Assembly: GCA_007095785.1 (NCBI GenBank)
Contig: SFBL01000215.1
Coordinates: forward strand, 1 to 46,958
Source of the DNA: Microcystis aeruginosa Ma_SC_T_19800800_S464
GTDB taxonomy: Bacteria > Cyanobacteriota > Cyanobacteriia > Cyanobacteriales > Microcystaceae
Reading direction: 5' to 3'
Length of the DNA stretch: 46,958 bases
Position 1 is the first letter of the stretch. Every line of letters starts with the position of its first letter. The position numbers and the translations under genes are program-made. The notes beneath the pieces are model-generated. The model worked only from the letters and a program-made list of their open reading frames with translations, searched no databases and was not told where the DNA came from. Below are positions 1 through 9,187 of the stretch, in pieces.

Positions 1-62
1 TGTCTATCTCCAGCGTTGGATAATAATTATCTGTCAAAAAATAATGCTTCTACACAAGTTCT

Positions 63-861
<799 letters not shown>

Positions 862-1866
862 ATGATTAGAGCCTATGCTGCCCGAGAAAAAGGGGGGAAA
901 CTAGAGCCTTTTGACTACGATCCAGGTATATTAGGGGATGAAGATGTAGAAATCGAGGTGGAATATTGCGGCATCTGCCACAGTGACCTAAGTATGCTAG
1001 ATAACGATTGGGGACTGACCACCTATCCCTTTGTCCCCGGTCATGAGGTGGTCGGTACGGTCGCCGCTCTTGGTGCTAAAGTCAAAGAGTTAAAATTAGG
1101 GCAAAGAGTCGGTCTTGGTTGGTTTTCCCGTTCCTGTTCCACCTGTGAAACTTGTATGTCGGGGGATCAAAACCTTTGTGCTACTGCTGAAGGAACTATC
1201 GTCGGTCGTCATGGCGGTTTTGCTGAAAGAGTCCGGGCCCATCATAGTTGGTTAGTTCCCTTACCGGAGCAGTTAGATGCTGCCAAAGCTGGCCCGCTTT
1301 TTTGTGGTGGTATTACCGTCTTTAATCCGATTGTTCAATTTGATATTAAACCCACGGCCCGAGTTGGTGTCATTGGTATTGGTGGATTGGGCCATATAGC
1401 CTTAAAATTCCTCAAAGCTTGGGGCTGCGAAGTAACCGCTTTTTCCAGTAGTCCCGACAAAGAAACAGAAGCAAAAGAACTAGGTGCGACTCATTTTATC
1501 AATTCCAGAGACCCCGAAGCCTTGCAATCGGTACAAAATTACTTTGATTTCATCATCTCTACCGTTAACGTTAATCTCGATTGGGGTCTTTATATCGCCT
1601 GTTTACGTCCCAAAGGTCGTCTGCATATGGTTGGGGCTGTTCTTGAACCCATGGCTACCTATGCTTTTCCCTTGATTATGGGTCAAAAATCGATTTCTGG
1701 CAGTCCTTTGGGTAGTCCCAGTACCATCAATAAAATGATCGAATTTGCCTCTCGCCATGGCATTGAACCGGTTACAGAAACCTATCCTATCTCCCGGGTG
1801 AATGAAGCTATGGAAAAATTGCGAACCGGACAACCTAAATATCGTCTCGTCTTACAAATAAAATAA
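862..1866 (+). CDS. Zinc-dependent NAD(P)H alcohol dehydrogenase (YahK/Ahr-like)
   Basis: A 334-residue medium-chain dehydrogenase that would interconvert aldehydes and alcohols in the cytoplasm. Catalytic zinc motifs are CGICHSD (Cys39) and PGHE (His61/Glu62). A structural zinc site follows with Cys92, Cys95, Cys98 and Cys106 inside GWFSRSCSTCETC. The Rossmann motif is GIGGLGH near residue 170. Length and the GWF..SC..C..C signature fit the cinnamyl-alcohol-dehydrogenase-like subgroup, which includes E. coli YahK/Ahr and Synechocystis Slr1192, enzymes known to reduce fatty or aromatic aldehydes. The start is supported by AGAGGA about 8 bases upstream. A fatty-aldehyde role is tempting because ADO and AAR lie 20 kb away, but the true substrate cannot be read from sequence. 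Confidence 0.93.
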   Translation: MIRAYAAREKGGKLEPFDYDPGILGDEDVEIEVEYCGICHSDLSMLDNDWGLTTYPFVPGHEVVGTVAALGAKVKELKLGQRVGLGWFSRSCSTCETCMSGDQNLCATAEGTIVGRHGGFAERVRAHHSWLVPLPEQLDAAKAGPLFCGGITVFNPIVQFDIKPTARVGVIGIGGLGHIALKFLKAWGCEVTAFSSSPDKETEAKELGATHFINSRDPEALQSVQNYFDFIISTVNVNLDWGLYIACLRPKGRLHMVGAVLEPMATYAFPLIMGQKSISGSPLGSPSTINKMIEFASRHGIEPVTETYPISRVNEAMEKLRTGQPKYRLVLQIK

Positions 1867-1894
1867 AACCATCTCTATCCCGGACGTAACCCCG

Positions 1895-2671
1895 ATGACT
1901 CAACCCCTCACTCCTCCAGTTATCGATTGGGAAGAACCCCCGATTCCCCCAGAAGACTTGATTTTTGATGATGGAGAACCTTTGGAAACGTACCGTCACC
2001 GCAAGGCCATGAATGTCTTAATCGATTCTATCGAACAAGCCTATCAGGATCGAGAGGACTTTTTTGTTGGCGGTAATATGTTTATTTACTTTAGCCGTGA
2101 GCGGGTTTTTAATAAAGATTTTCGTGGCCCCGATTTTTTCGTTGTCCTCGATATCGATGGTAGTTATAAACGACAAGGATGGGTGGTTTGGAACGAAAAC
2201 GGACGTTATCCCGATGTGATCGTGGAATTAATGTCAGAAAGCACCGCAAAAATCGATTTAACTACCAAAAAAGACCTGTATGAGCGGACTTTTCGCTGTT
2301 CCCAATACTTCGTTTATAATCCCTTTGATGCCACTTCCCTGCAAGGTTGGGCTTTAGACCCAAATCAATGCTATCAAGAAATTATTCCCGACCACCGCGG
2401 TTGGTTATGGTGTCAACGTTTGGGATTATGGTTAGGAGTCTGGATGGGCAGCATCCAGCGAGAAGAAGCCCCTTGGCTGCGTTTTTATGACCTAGATGGC
2501 AATTTAATCCTGTTACCTGCGGAATTAGCCGAAATCGAACGTCAGAATGCTGAAATTGAACGTCAACGCGCCCAAGCAGCCTCTCAACAGGCCGAAATCG
2601 AACGTCAACGGGCAGAACGTTTAGCGGCGCAATTACGGCAATTAGGCATAAATCCCGATGAAACCCCGTAA
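1895..2671 (+). CDS. Uma2 family (DUF820) PD-(D/E)XK nuclease-like protein
   Basis: This 258-residue protein belongs to a family greatly expanded in cyanobacteria and predicted to have a restriction-endonuclease-like fold. The region from GPDFFVVLD through RYPDVIVELMSES to DLTTKKDLYE carries the spaced Asp, Glu and Lys residues expected of the PD-(D/E)XK core, followed by the typical RCSQYFVYNP segment. Residues ~205-250 form a charged coiled coil with repeated AEIERQ units, a common C-terminal tail in this family. Its biological role is unknown; neither nuclease activity nor mobility is established. It begins 28 bases after the dehydrogenase stop without a clear ribosome binding site, so co-transcription is possible. 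A terminator-like hairpin follows at 2708-2741. Confidence 0.88.
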   Translation: MTQPLTPPVIDWEEPPIPPEDLIFDDGEPLETYRHRKAMNVLIDSIEQAYQDREDFFVGGNMFIYFSRERVFNKDFRGPDFFVVLDIDGSYKRQGWVVWNENGRYPDVIVELMSESTAKIDLTTKKDLYERTFRCSQYFVYNPFDATSLQGWALDPNQCYQEIIPDHRGWLWCQRLGLWLGVWMGSIQREEAPWLRFYDLDGNLILLPAELAEIERQNAEIERQRAQAASQQAEIERQRAERLAAQLRQLGINPDETP

Positions 2672-2707
2672 TCAGCCGAGGACTGACCCCTATCTCTAAA
2701 AACCAAA

Positions 2708-2741
2708 AGCCCACACCCTCCTGTCTCGGTTTGTGTGGGCT
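2708..2741 (-). terminator. Bidirectional-looking intrinsic terminator
   Basis: AGCCCACAC (2708-2716) pairs perfectly with GTGTGGGCT (2733-2741). On the minus strand the stem is followed by TTTTGGTTTTT, which suits termination of the small gene ending at 2797. On the plus strand it lies 37 bases after the Uma2 gene and may stop that transcript too. Confidence 0.75.
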
Positions 2742-2796
2742 GATTGTTTACTTAATTCTAAGATTGAAAGCTGACACTTTGGCGAAATCTAAGAGC

Positions 2797-2997
2797 CTAA
2801 CTCAGAGTAGCACCAGAGCGATCATAGGTTTGTGAAGAGAAGTCGGCCGAGAAGCGACGTTGAACGGTTTCCCCGTGACCATTATCATTGTCAATACCGA
2901 TTTCAGAAGCACTTCTGTCTAACATCGATTGTTGACGATTTTTAACGGCGTGGTGGTGACGCATCATTAAGGCGCGAGCTTGTTGTTCTGTGGACAT
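2797..2997 (-). CDS. Small conserved-looking hypothetical protein (66 aa)
   Basis: A 66-residue protein of unknown function beginning MSTEQQARALMMRHHHAV. I chose this start over the upstream in-frame Met codons because GGAGG lies 8 bases before it, a strong ribosome binding site for this genome. The product is hydrophilic, has a His/Met-rich N-terminus and an acidic middle (EIGIDNDNGHGE), and ends in a Ser/Arg-rich tail. No membrane segment or signal peptide is seen. It has its own terminator at 2708-2741 and ~240 bp of upstream spacer, so it is probably monocistronic. The strong ribosome binding site and terminator argue that it is real. Confidence 0.7.
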   Translation of the reverse strand: MSTEQQARALMMRHHHAVKNRQQSMLDRSASEIGIDNDNGHGETVQRRFSADFSSQTYDRSGATLS

Positions 2998-3135
2998 AAT
3001 CATTTCCTCCGATCTGCAAATCGTGTTTTGAACTTTTTTAATCACCCACTAATATATATAACATACAATTCTGTATCTATTTTTACAAAATGCCCTAATC
3101 CCAGAAAAATTAACAAAACTTTACAATAGGAGACG

Positions 3136-3186
3136 GTAATCAGTAATCAGTAATCAGTGATCAGTAGTCAGTAATCAGTGATCAGC
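3136..3186. repeat. Short tandem ATCAGTA-type repeat
   Basis: About seven degenerate copies of a 7-base unit (TAATCAG, TGATCAG, TAGTCAG) run in tandem and end in ATCAGCTTTTTTCTCCC. The same unit and end recur at 14575-14603, and a fold-back version lies at 38491-38570. These are dispersed short tandem repeats of the kind common in bloom-forming cyanobacteria. Confidence 0.8.
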
Positions 3187-3235
3187 TTTTTTCTCCCTAC
3201 ACCCCACTTCCCATCTGCCAAGACATTAATCGCCC

Positions 3236-3823
3236 TCAGACCTTAATCGAACTAGGTTCATCGACGGCGGCGATAATGCGATGACAACCGGAAAAGGGTT
3301 GCGCCCATTGATACTGGTGTTCTAAAGGATTACCCCAACAGAGGCCGAGATATAATTCCGTACGCGCCACATCTAATTCCGCCCATTCGGACTGGGCAAC
3401 TAATTCGGCTAGAGAATCGGCAGAAATGGGACGACGGGAGTTAAGCGCCCACCAAAAATTCATATTAGGGGTGATACTGTTCCAAAAATCTAAAACGGAA
3501 GCCTTTGCAGCCATGAGAATTTCCTTGTCACCCGCCACGGCAACTAATTGATTATGAATTTCGGGATAACGGAGAGTGCGATCGCCCCATTGACAAACAC
3601 GCCAGATAATGCCCGAAACCTGATATTGTTGTTGATAATCGTGAATTTGGCGGCGAAAATCCTGATAGGCGAAGACTTTACCCACCTTTTCTAGATTGAT
3701 CGCCTTGGCAATCACCGGATTATCAATGCGCTCCGCCGGAGAGAGTAACAGACGTTCCCCTTTGCAAGTGGCGTGCATTTCTCGCTCGAGGATTTCAATT
3801 AACTGCTGTGTCGAGTAAGCCAT
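3236..3823 (-). CDS. Conserved-looking hypothetical protein (195 aa)
   Basis: I do not recognise a domain in this 195-residue soluble protein. It begins MAYSTQQLIEILEREM and has helical, acidic stretches, several Trp residues (WRVCQWGDR, FWNSITPNMNFWWALN) and three Cys. There is no signal peptide or membrane segment. The Met start is the only plausible one in the first 60 residues; upstream CTCAGGTAAGAGCGGTAGT contains no strong Shine-Dalgarno. Codon use resembles the neighbouring core genes, unlike the AT-rich island that follows, so I infer a vertically inherited cyanobacterial gene of unknown role. Confidence 0.7.
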   Translation of the reverse strand: MAYSTQQLIEILEREMHATCKGERLLLSPAERIDNPVIAKAINLEKVGKVFAYQDFRRQIHDYQQQYQVSGIIWRVCQWGDRTLRYPEIHNQLVAVAGDKEILMAAKASVLDFWNSITPNMNFWWALNSRRPISADSLAELVAQSEWAELDVARTELYLGLCWGNPLEHQYQWAQPFSGCHRIIAAVDEPSSIKV

Positions 3824-4017
3824 ACTACCGCTCTTACCTGAGAGAGGATTTCTTTTTATGATAAACCCGAATTTCCGTAGTGGAAAGGCTCGATCGCTAG
3901 AAAATTGTCAATCATCGGACATATCGGCAGCATACCCCTTAATACTTATCGGCGAAAAAAACCCTCAAAACACCTGTCAGGGAGAGAAGACAGTCTAACT
4001 GTCTAGTTTTACGTCGG

Positions 4018-4172
4018 TTACTTTTTTTCTTGTCCAGAGAGCGAGAATTGTCAGGAAAAGTCAACCCATCACTCCCCCTGTCAGGATTTTTATCGATTCC
4101 AGTTAATCGATCAAACACAGTACAAGTGTATTTAATTAACTGGCCGACGTTTAATTTATCGTGCTATTCCCC
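4018..4172 (-). pseudogene. Remnant of the 3' end of a CPBP-protease gene
   Basis: About 130-150 bp here match the 3' end of the CPBP protease gene at 10786-10930, on the same strand. Shared blocks include CCAGAGAGCGAGAATTGTCA, then ACCCATCACTCCC, GGATTTTTATCGATTCCAGT and GTGTATTTAATTAACTG, separated by substitutions and a 1-base length difference. No reading frame of useful length survives. The remnant overlaps the last codons of the 293-residue membrane protein gene, so that gene's stop probably lies in acquired DNA. The rest of 3824-4017 shows nothing I can assign. Confidence 0.8.
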
Positions 4173-5032
4173 TGTTCTATTTCTCGCAGTCTTATTAAAA
4201 TTTCTGATTGATCTGGGTTATTTCTAATTTCATTGATATCTTTATAGGTAAAGCCCATAATATCAAATAATAACCATATTAATCTTTCTCTCTTATCCTC
4301 GTCACTAAAATTTCCCCCGATGATAGCGTTTAATCTTCCTTGATATTTCTCTTGCGTTTCTTTCAGTGTAAATCTACCGATTAATTCTTGGATGTATTCC
4401 TGAATAGTAACTATTTCAAAATCATCAAATATAAGCTTGATAGAATTATATAGGCTGGTTCTCTTCTTGAGCAGTTTCTTGTCTAAAGGCTTAATAATAG
4501 ATATTTGAAATTCTTTGTACAACTCTAATAGCTTTTTGATCAGACTGGAGACAGGATTAATTGTCGATAGGCTAAATCCACCCATTACTTGGTCGATTTG
4601 TTCTAAATTAGGGTTTAAGGAACTAATAATAAAACCAAAGACCAGAGCAATGATTAAACCAACATATACATTATCCTCGATCGAGCTTAATAGAGAAAAT
4701 ATAAATTGAATCAGATAGTATAAGAGTATTGATGTAACAATTTTGACAATTAATAAATGAAAAAAAGTCTTTAAAAAAGGATTTTTTAAATCGGGAAATA
4801 AATGACGAATCCTAAAAGCTGAGAAATAGCTAATTCTAGTTTCAACTGCTACTCCAATAATTATCGAAGCAAACACAAAATACCACCGATGTCCTTCCAC
4901 AAATTTCTGTATTTCACTAGAAAGGTCGGTGGCAGCAGTTGTCTGAGAATCTACCAAAAATAGGTAATGGGTGAATGAACTGAAAAAAGGAAACTTATCT
5001 AATTCCGTTAGAACCTGACTACAAAATACCAT
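4151..5032 (-). CDS. Predicted multi-pass membrane protein, unknown function
   Basis: A 293-residue protein I do not recognise. Three hydrophobic stretches are clear: about residues 50-72 (WYFVFASIIIGVAV), 90-118 (FFHLLIVKIVTSILLYY) and 125-146 (VYVGLIIALVFGFIIS). A charged, mostly helical cytoplasmic-type C-terminal half (residues ~150-293) contains Lys-rich and Glu-rich segments. Its start overlaps the stop of the upstream 101-residue gene by 14 bases, which points to translational coupling. The last codons lie in a duplicated CPBP fragment, so the natural C-terminus may have been replaced. It is AT-rich compared with flanking core genes and lies next to AAA-like ATPase genes, so a role in an accessory signalling or defence module is possible but only inferred. 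Confidence 0.65.
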   Translation of the reverse strand: MVFCSQVLTELDKFPFFSSFTHYLFLVDSQTTAATDLSSEIQKFVEGHRWYFVFASIIIGVAVETRISYFSAFRIRHLFPDLKNPFLKTFFHLLIVKIVTSILLYYLIQFIFSLLSSIEDNVYVGLIIALVFGFIISSLNPNLEQIDQVMGGFSLSTINPVSSLIKKLLELYKEFQISIIKPLDKKLLKKRTSLYNSIKLIFDDFEIVTIQEYIQELIGRFTLKETQEKYQGRLNAIIGGNFSDEDKRERLIWLLFDIMGFTYKDINEIRNNPDQSEILIRLREIEQGNSTIN

Positions 5033-5324
5033 TTACCCTCAGCCAACGAGTTTTCCAAGTGGGAGCAAAGATTTTGTAGCTTTCTTGTTCACTAACTGAG
5101 ATATAGCCTTTGTCCGCTAGTTTTTCTAATTTATCTTGTAAGTCAGCTTCTCCAATTCTATCTGTTTCAATTTCAAAGCTCAAGGCAGTGGCAGCCCTAA
5201 CTTTGAGTAAATCAGATAAAAGAGACTTCTCCGCGGAGGTTAAATAATTGTCAGGCTCAGCTGAAGGTTTCCGATAGTCGTAACCGTCTTTGTCTTTGGG
5301 CTTAGGAGGAAATATGTCAAGCAT
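5019..5324 (-). CDS. Small protein with possible winged-helix fold
   Basis: A 101-residue protein of unknown family. The N-terminus is Pro/Lys/Asp-rich and likely disordered (FPPKPKDKDGYDYRKP). Residues ~30-90 read as three helices and a beta wing: LTSAEKSLLSDLLKVR, then LQDKLEKLADKGYISVSE, a layout seen in winged-helix DNA-binding or adaptor domains. It is the first gene of a two-gene unit with the membrane protein (14-base overlap). It is divergent from the AAA ATPase gene at 5488, with a palindromic region between them, so it could bind that region. This is a hypothesis from layout only. Confidence 0.6.
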   Translation of the reverse strand: MLDIFPPKPKDKDGYDYRKPSAEPDNYLTSAEKSLLSDLLKVRAATALSFEIETDRIGEADLQDKLEKLADKGYISVSEQESYKIFAPTWKTRWLRVNGIL

Positions 5325-5372
5325 TATGTTTTGTGTAGTTTATAAATACACTTCGACCAGTACACCTTGATC

Positions 5373-5443
5373 CTCAGTCATGACTCTCTGATCTCAGTCA
5401 TGAGATATGTCTGACTCTGATCTCATGACTGAGATATGTCTGA
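5373..5443. promoter_or_regulatory. Nested inverted and direct repeats between divergent genes
   Basis: CTCAGTCATGAGAT (5393-5406) is a perfect inverted copy of ATCTCATGACTGAG (5420-5433). CTCAGTCATGA also occurs directly at 5373-5383 and 5393-5403, a 20-base period. GAGATATGTCTGA occurs at 5402-5414 and 5431-5443. The cluster fills the spacer between divergent starts at 5324 and 5488 and is a good candidate operator for one of the two flanking proteins, which both appear to contain DNA-binding folds. TAGAAT at 5455-5460 could be the -10 for the rightward gene. Confidence 0.6.
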
Positions 5444-5487
5444 GTTTTTTGCGATAGAATAGAGATTGCGTCGATTGATGGAAGTTT

Positions 5488-6744
5488 ATGGGGCGATCGC
5501 TTAAAGTAAAATCGGAATATATCCCTAGAGTCAAACAAGCAGTTAAACGCAATGGTTACGCAAGTCAACAGCTGATTGCTGAGGAGTTAGGGTTAGCAAA
5601 ATCGACTGTTAGTCTTTTTCTTAACGGTAAATCGATTAGCAATCTTAATTTTTATGAAATTTGTCAAAAATTAGCCCTTGATTATCGAGAAATCGCTGAC
5701 TGGGATGAGTTGGAGGAAACAGCGGCTGCCACGTCTGAGGATGAGGGAGAAAACCGGGCTGCGGATTTGTCCAAGTATGTTGAACGTCCTCCAGTGGAAC
5801 AGCTTTGTCTGGAGACGGTGAGTCAAGCAGGTTCATTGTTGCGGATTAAATCAGCTAAGGGGATGGGTAAAACCCTATTAGTCGATAGAATTTTGAGTCA
5901 AGTTGACAAAAGAGAGTATAAAACCGTCAGTTTGAGTTTTTTACAAGCAAGTAAAGGAATTCTCGGCGATTTAGACCGATTGCTCTCTTGGTTTGCTTTG
6001 ATTATTTCCAAGAAATTAGGGTTAGCAAATCTCTTTGAAGAAAAATGGCAAGAAGGATTAGGACTTTATAGCTGTACTGCCTATTTTGAAGACCATTTGC
6101 TCAAAAAGCTGGATAAACCCCTAATTTTAGTTTTAGAGGAGATAGATAGTCTCTTTGTTTATGCAAGCGTTGCCGACGATTTCCTTAGTTTATTTCGTCT
6201 TTGGCATGAGGAGGCAAAAAATAATAATACTTGGCAAAAGTTACACTTAATTATCACCTATTCCACAGAAAATTATGTTCCTGCTGACCTGAATAAATCT
6301 CCTTTGAATGTGGGAACAGAAATCCTGTTACCTGATTTTACTCCAGAACAGGTCTTGACTCTAGCCAATAAATATCAGGCTAACTTGGGAAAAGATGAAC
6401 TGCAAAAAATAATTAATCTTGTTGGGGGACATCCCTATTTAATCCAAAAAGCGCTTTATGCAATTACCCAAAAACAGCTGTCTTTAGCAGATTTTTTAGA
6501 GACAGCAGCCACGGAAGCGGGAATTTATGGGGATCATTTGCGAGGACATTTGCTAAACTTACAAGAACATCCAAACCTAGCAGCAGGAATGAAAAAGGTT
6601 GTAGAGTCCTCTTCTCCCGTTGATTTAGGTGCAACAATTAATTGGCAACTTCATAGTTTAGGATTAGTAACCTTTGTGCAGAATGCTGTTCAACCCCGTT
6701 ATCCACTATACAGCGACTATTTTAGGTATCGCCTATCCTCCTAA
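5488..6744 (+). CDS. HTH plus AAA-like (AAA_35-type) ATPase
   Basis: A 418-residue cytoplasmic protein. Residues ~10-70 form a helix-turn-helix (YASQQLIAEELGLAKSTVSLF, then NGKSISNLNFYEICQKL), the kind found at the N-terminus of many cyanobacterial STAND and AAA-like proteins. An ATPase domain follows: Walker A SAKGMGKT near residue 125, Walker B LILVLEEIDSLF near 212, and a GGHPYLIQ motif near 313 typical of the AAA_35 (AAA-like) family. A winged-helix-like C-terminus ends the protein. These are inferred signalling or conflict-system ATPases; no substrate is known. It lies 176 bp before a second AAA_35-type gene on the same strand and divergent from a small winged-helix-like gene. Confidence 0.8.
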   Translation: MGRSLKVKSEYIPRVKQAVKRNGYASQQLIAEELGLAKSTVSLFLNGKSISNLNFYEICQKLALDYREIADWDELEETAAATSEDEGENRAADLSKYVERPPVEQLCLETVSQAGSLLRIKSAKGMGKTLLVDRILSQVDKREYKTVSLSFLQASKGILGDLDRLLSWFALIISKKLGLANLFEEKWQEGLGLYSCTAYFEDHLLKKLDKPLILVLEEIDSLFVYASVADDFLSLFRLWHEEAKNNNTWQKLHLIITYSTENYVPADLNKSPLNVGTEILLPDFTPEQVLTLANKYQANLGKDELQKIINLVGGHPYLIQKALYAITQKQLSLADFLETAATEAGIYGDHLRGHLLNLQEHPNLAAGMKKVVESSSPVDLGATINWQLHSLGLVTFVQNAVQPRYPLYSDYFRYRLSS

Positions 6745-6920
6745 AATCCGATATATTGAGTTAAACTGTTGTACATCTAAATCTAATATTCGTTTTCACC
6801 TGTTCCCCGTTCCCCCATCGAACCCAGAACTTTAAATGCGGACTAGCTTAGGGACAGATAACCTTTGATTAAATTATTCATCGAACTTAACCAATCAGAC
6901 AAATTGCTAATTTTAATCCT

Positions 6921-9176
6921 ATGGCGACCAATTTTTATTATGTTGGAGGCAGCGTTCCCCTAGATGCACCTAGTTATATCAAGCGGGAAGCAGATGATCT
7001 ATTTTATAACTATCTAAAAAATGGACAGTATTGCTATGTGTTAAATTCCCGTCAAATGGGAAAATCAAGTTTGTGGGTACAGACACAAAAACGACTGAAA
7101 GAGGATAATATTGATTGTGCTACCATTGATTTGAGTAGTTCAGGAAAAAACATATCCGAAGATATTTGGTATCGAGTATTATTTGAGCAACTGGTTAAAC
7201 GATTTGATCTTTCTATTCGGGACAAACAGCAAGCTTGGTGGAATGAACGAGCCTATAAATCACCTATTAATCGTCTTGATCAATTTGTTGAGGAAATTCT
7301 CTTAAAGGAGGTATCCCGACCTATTGTTATCTGTTTCGATGAAATTGATAGCGTTCTGAGTTTAAATTTTTCCACAGATGATTTCTTTGCTTGGCTGCGT
7401 AGCTGTCATGAAAAACGTCCTCATAATAGGGATTACCAACGTCTAACCTTTTGTATGTTGGGGGTAGCGGCAGTTTCTAACTTTATTCAAGATAATCATC
7501 GTGGTCCTTTTAATATTGGTCAAGATATTCGATTATCTGGATTTACTATAAAGGATGCCAGAAAACTGGCCGAGGGATTGCAGGAAAAATTTATCGAACC
7601 GCAACGGGTTTTAGAGGAGGTTATAGAATGGACAGGTGGACAACCATTTTTAACTCAAAAAATTTGTAATTTAATCTCCACATCTCGCACTGGATTTGGC
7701 AGGGAATCGGCAGCAACCCCGATTAATGTCGGCGATTTTATCCAGTCGCAAGTAATTAGTAACTGGGTATCTCAAGATAGTCCAGAACACCTAAAAACTA
7801 TTCGGAATCGTTTATTAAATAAGCGTGTCACGGGTAGAAGAATGCTGAAGCTTTACCAAGAAATTTTAAGAAATGGTGAAATTACCGATGATGGTAGTCC
7901 CGATCAAATAGAATTACGCTTGACGGGATTGGTAGTTCAAGACCGACAAAAGTTAAAAGTTTATAATAAGATTTATAGAAATGTTTTTAATGAAACTTGG
8001 GTGACAACGGAATTAAATAAAATACCTCCATACATTGACAAGTACGAAGTTTGGTTAAATTCAGGGGAAGATGCCACTAAACTTCTTTCTGATCAAGATT
8101 TAGAAGAAGCTTTAACTTGGAGTGAAAATCAAGATATTAATGAGTCAGAAAAGCGTTTTTTAGAGTTAAGTGAAATCGCCGCCAAACGAAAAGCACAGAT
8201 AGCACGTCAAAGACAAGCACATCAACTGGCTGAAAAACAATTAACGCCCAAATTTGAGGAGAATCAACGAGCAGCTTTAATTGAGGAAATTCTAGCTTGG
8301 ACGAGTGGTAACTTGGAGTTAACAGAAATAGTTATTCGTTTGCTAATTGACAACAAAAATGAGTTGCGGGAAGGACAAGAAAAACCAAAAATTGAACAAT
8401 TGATTCAGAAAAATATTGTAGAAAATTGGTTACAAAATAAAGCGGCAGCCCATCTCTGGAGAATACAAAACAGTCTCTTAACTCCTGATAAAAATGTTAG
8501 GTCAACATTAGAAATCTATCAAGAAATTTTGCAGCAGGGGGGAGTCTTTGCTGATAACAAACCAGAAAAATTGGCACTTCAGCAAGCAGAATTAGTGATT
8601 AAAAATGATGATTATCTAGAAGTGACCAATCGAATTTATCAAGAGGTATTTAATGTTCAATGGGTTAAACAAGAACTAGAAAAATTAGTTGATGTGGAGA
8701 ATTCTCCTGCTGATTTAACTAAAGTGTTATCTTTCTTGGCACTATTAGGTTTTATTGGATTTACTTTCTGGTCATTCAAGACTCCTGAACAGACTCCTAA
8801 TGTCGTGGTGACACCTTCACCTAGTATTCCAGAAATTTGTACTAAACGAGATTTTAATATTCCCTTAGAAAAGAATATTCAACAACTGCAAGAATTGAAA
8901 AAGAAACAAGGTGATCAGTTTCCTGACAAGTGTGCGACTCAATTAAATGAATTAAGGTTAATTCAGCAAGCAATAGGACTAGGTACCAATCATTTAGTGG
9001 CTAATGTGCCGGATAGAGAAGATGCTTTTGAAATTTTGTGCAAAATTCCCCCAACTTCTGATAACTTTAAAGACGCTCAAAGTTGGGCAAAACGTTGGCA
9101 TAACGACAAAGCTTGGAAACCGGATATCGTTCGAGCTTTGCAAGATAATCCAGATTGCCAAAAACTTATTAAATAA
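6921..9176 (+). CDS. AAA-like ATPase with duplicated C-terminal domain and TM helix
   Basis: A 751-residue protein. Residues ~1-270 are an AAA_35-type ATPase: YYVGGSVPLDAPSYIKREAD, Walker A NSRQMGKSS (~45), Walker B IVICFDEIDSVL (~133), and the GGQPFLTQK motif (~238). The module after the ATPase occurs twice: residues ~233-375 (WTGG..., SNWVSQDSPEHLKTIRNRLL, LYQEILRNGEI, YNKIYRNVFNETWV) and ~455-590 (WTSG..., ENWLQNKAAAHLWRIQNSLL, IYQEILQQGGV, TNRIYQEVFNVQWV). One membrane helix follows (~606-622, VLSFLALLGFIGFTFW) and then a ~120-residue soluble tail with Cys residues, presumably extracytoplasmic. The design suggests a nucleotide-switched membrane-anchored sensor. It converges with amt, whose stop is 12 bases away. 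Confidence 0.8.
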   Translation: MATNFYYVGGSVPLDAPSYIKREADDLFYNYLKNGQYCYVLNSRQMGKSSLWVQTQKRLKEDNIDCATIDLSSSGKNISEDIWYRVLFEQLVKRFDLSIRDKQQAWWNERAYKSPINRLDQFVEEILLKEVSRPIVICFDEIDSVLSLNFSTDDFFAWLRSCHEKRPHNRDYQRLTFCMLGVAAVSNFIQDNHRGPFNIGQDIRLSGFTIKDARKLAEGLQEKFIEPQRVLEEVIEWTGGQPFLTQKICNLISTSRTGFGRESAATPINVGDFIQSQVISNWVSQDSPEHLKTIRNRLLNKRVTGRRMLKLYQEILRNGEITDDGSPDQIELRLTGLVVQDRQKLKVYNKIYRNVFNETWVTTELNKIPPYIDKYEVWLNSGEDATKLLSDQDLEEALTWSENQDINESEKRFLELSEIAAKRKAQIARQRQAHQLAEKQLTPKFEENQRAALIEEILAWTSGNLELTEIVIRLLIDNKNELREGQEKPKIEQLIQKNIVENWLQNKAAAHLWRIQNSLLTPDKNVRSTLEIYQEILQQGGVFADNKPEKLALQQAELVIKNDDYLEVTNRIYQEVFNVQWVKQELEKLVDVENSPADLTKVLSFLALLGFIGFTFWSFKTPEQTPNVVVTPSPSIPEICTKRDFNIPLEKNIQQLQELKKKQGDQFPDKCATQLNELRLIQQAIGLGTNHLVANVPDREDAFEILCKIPPTSDNFKDAQSWAKRWHNDKAWKPDIVRALQDNPDCQKLIK

Positions 9177-9187
9177 ACATTAATTTT

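Noticed and set aside
3136..3186. CRISPR array
   Set aside because: The repeat unit is 7 bases with no spacers; no cas genes or longer regular repeats exist in the window.
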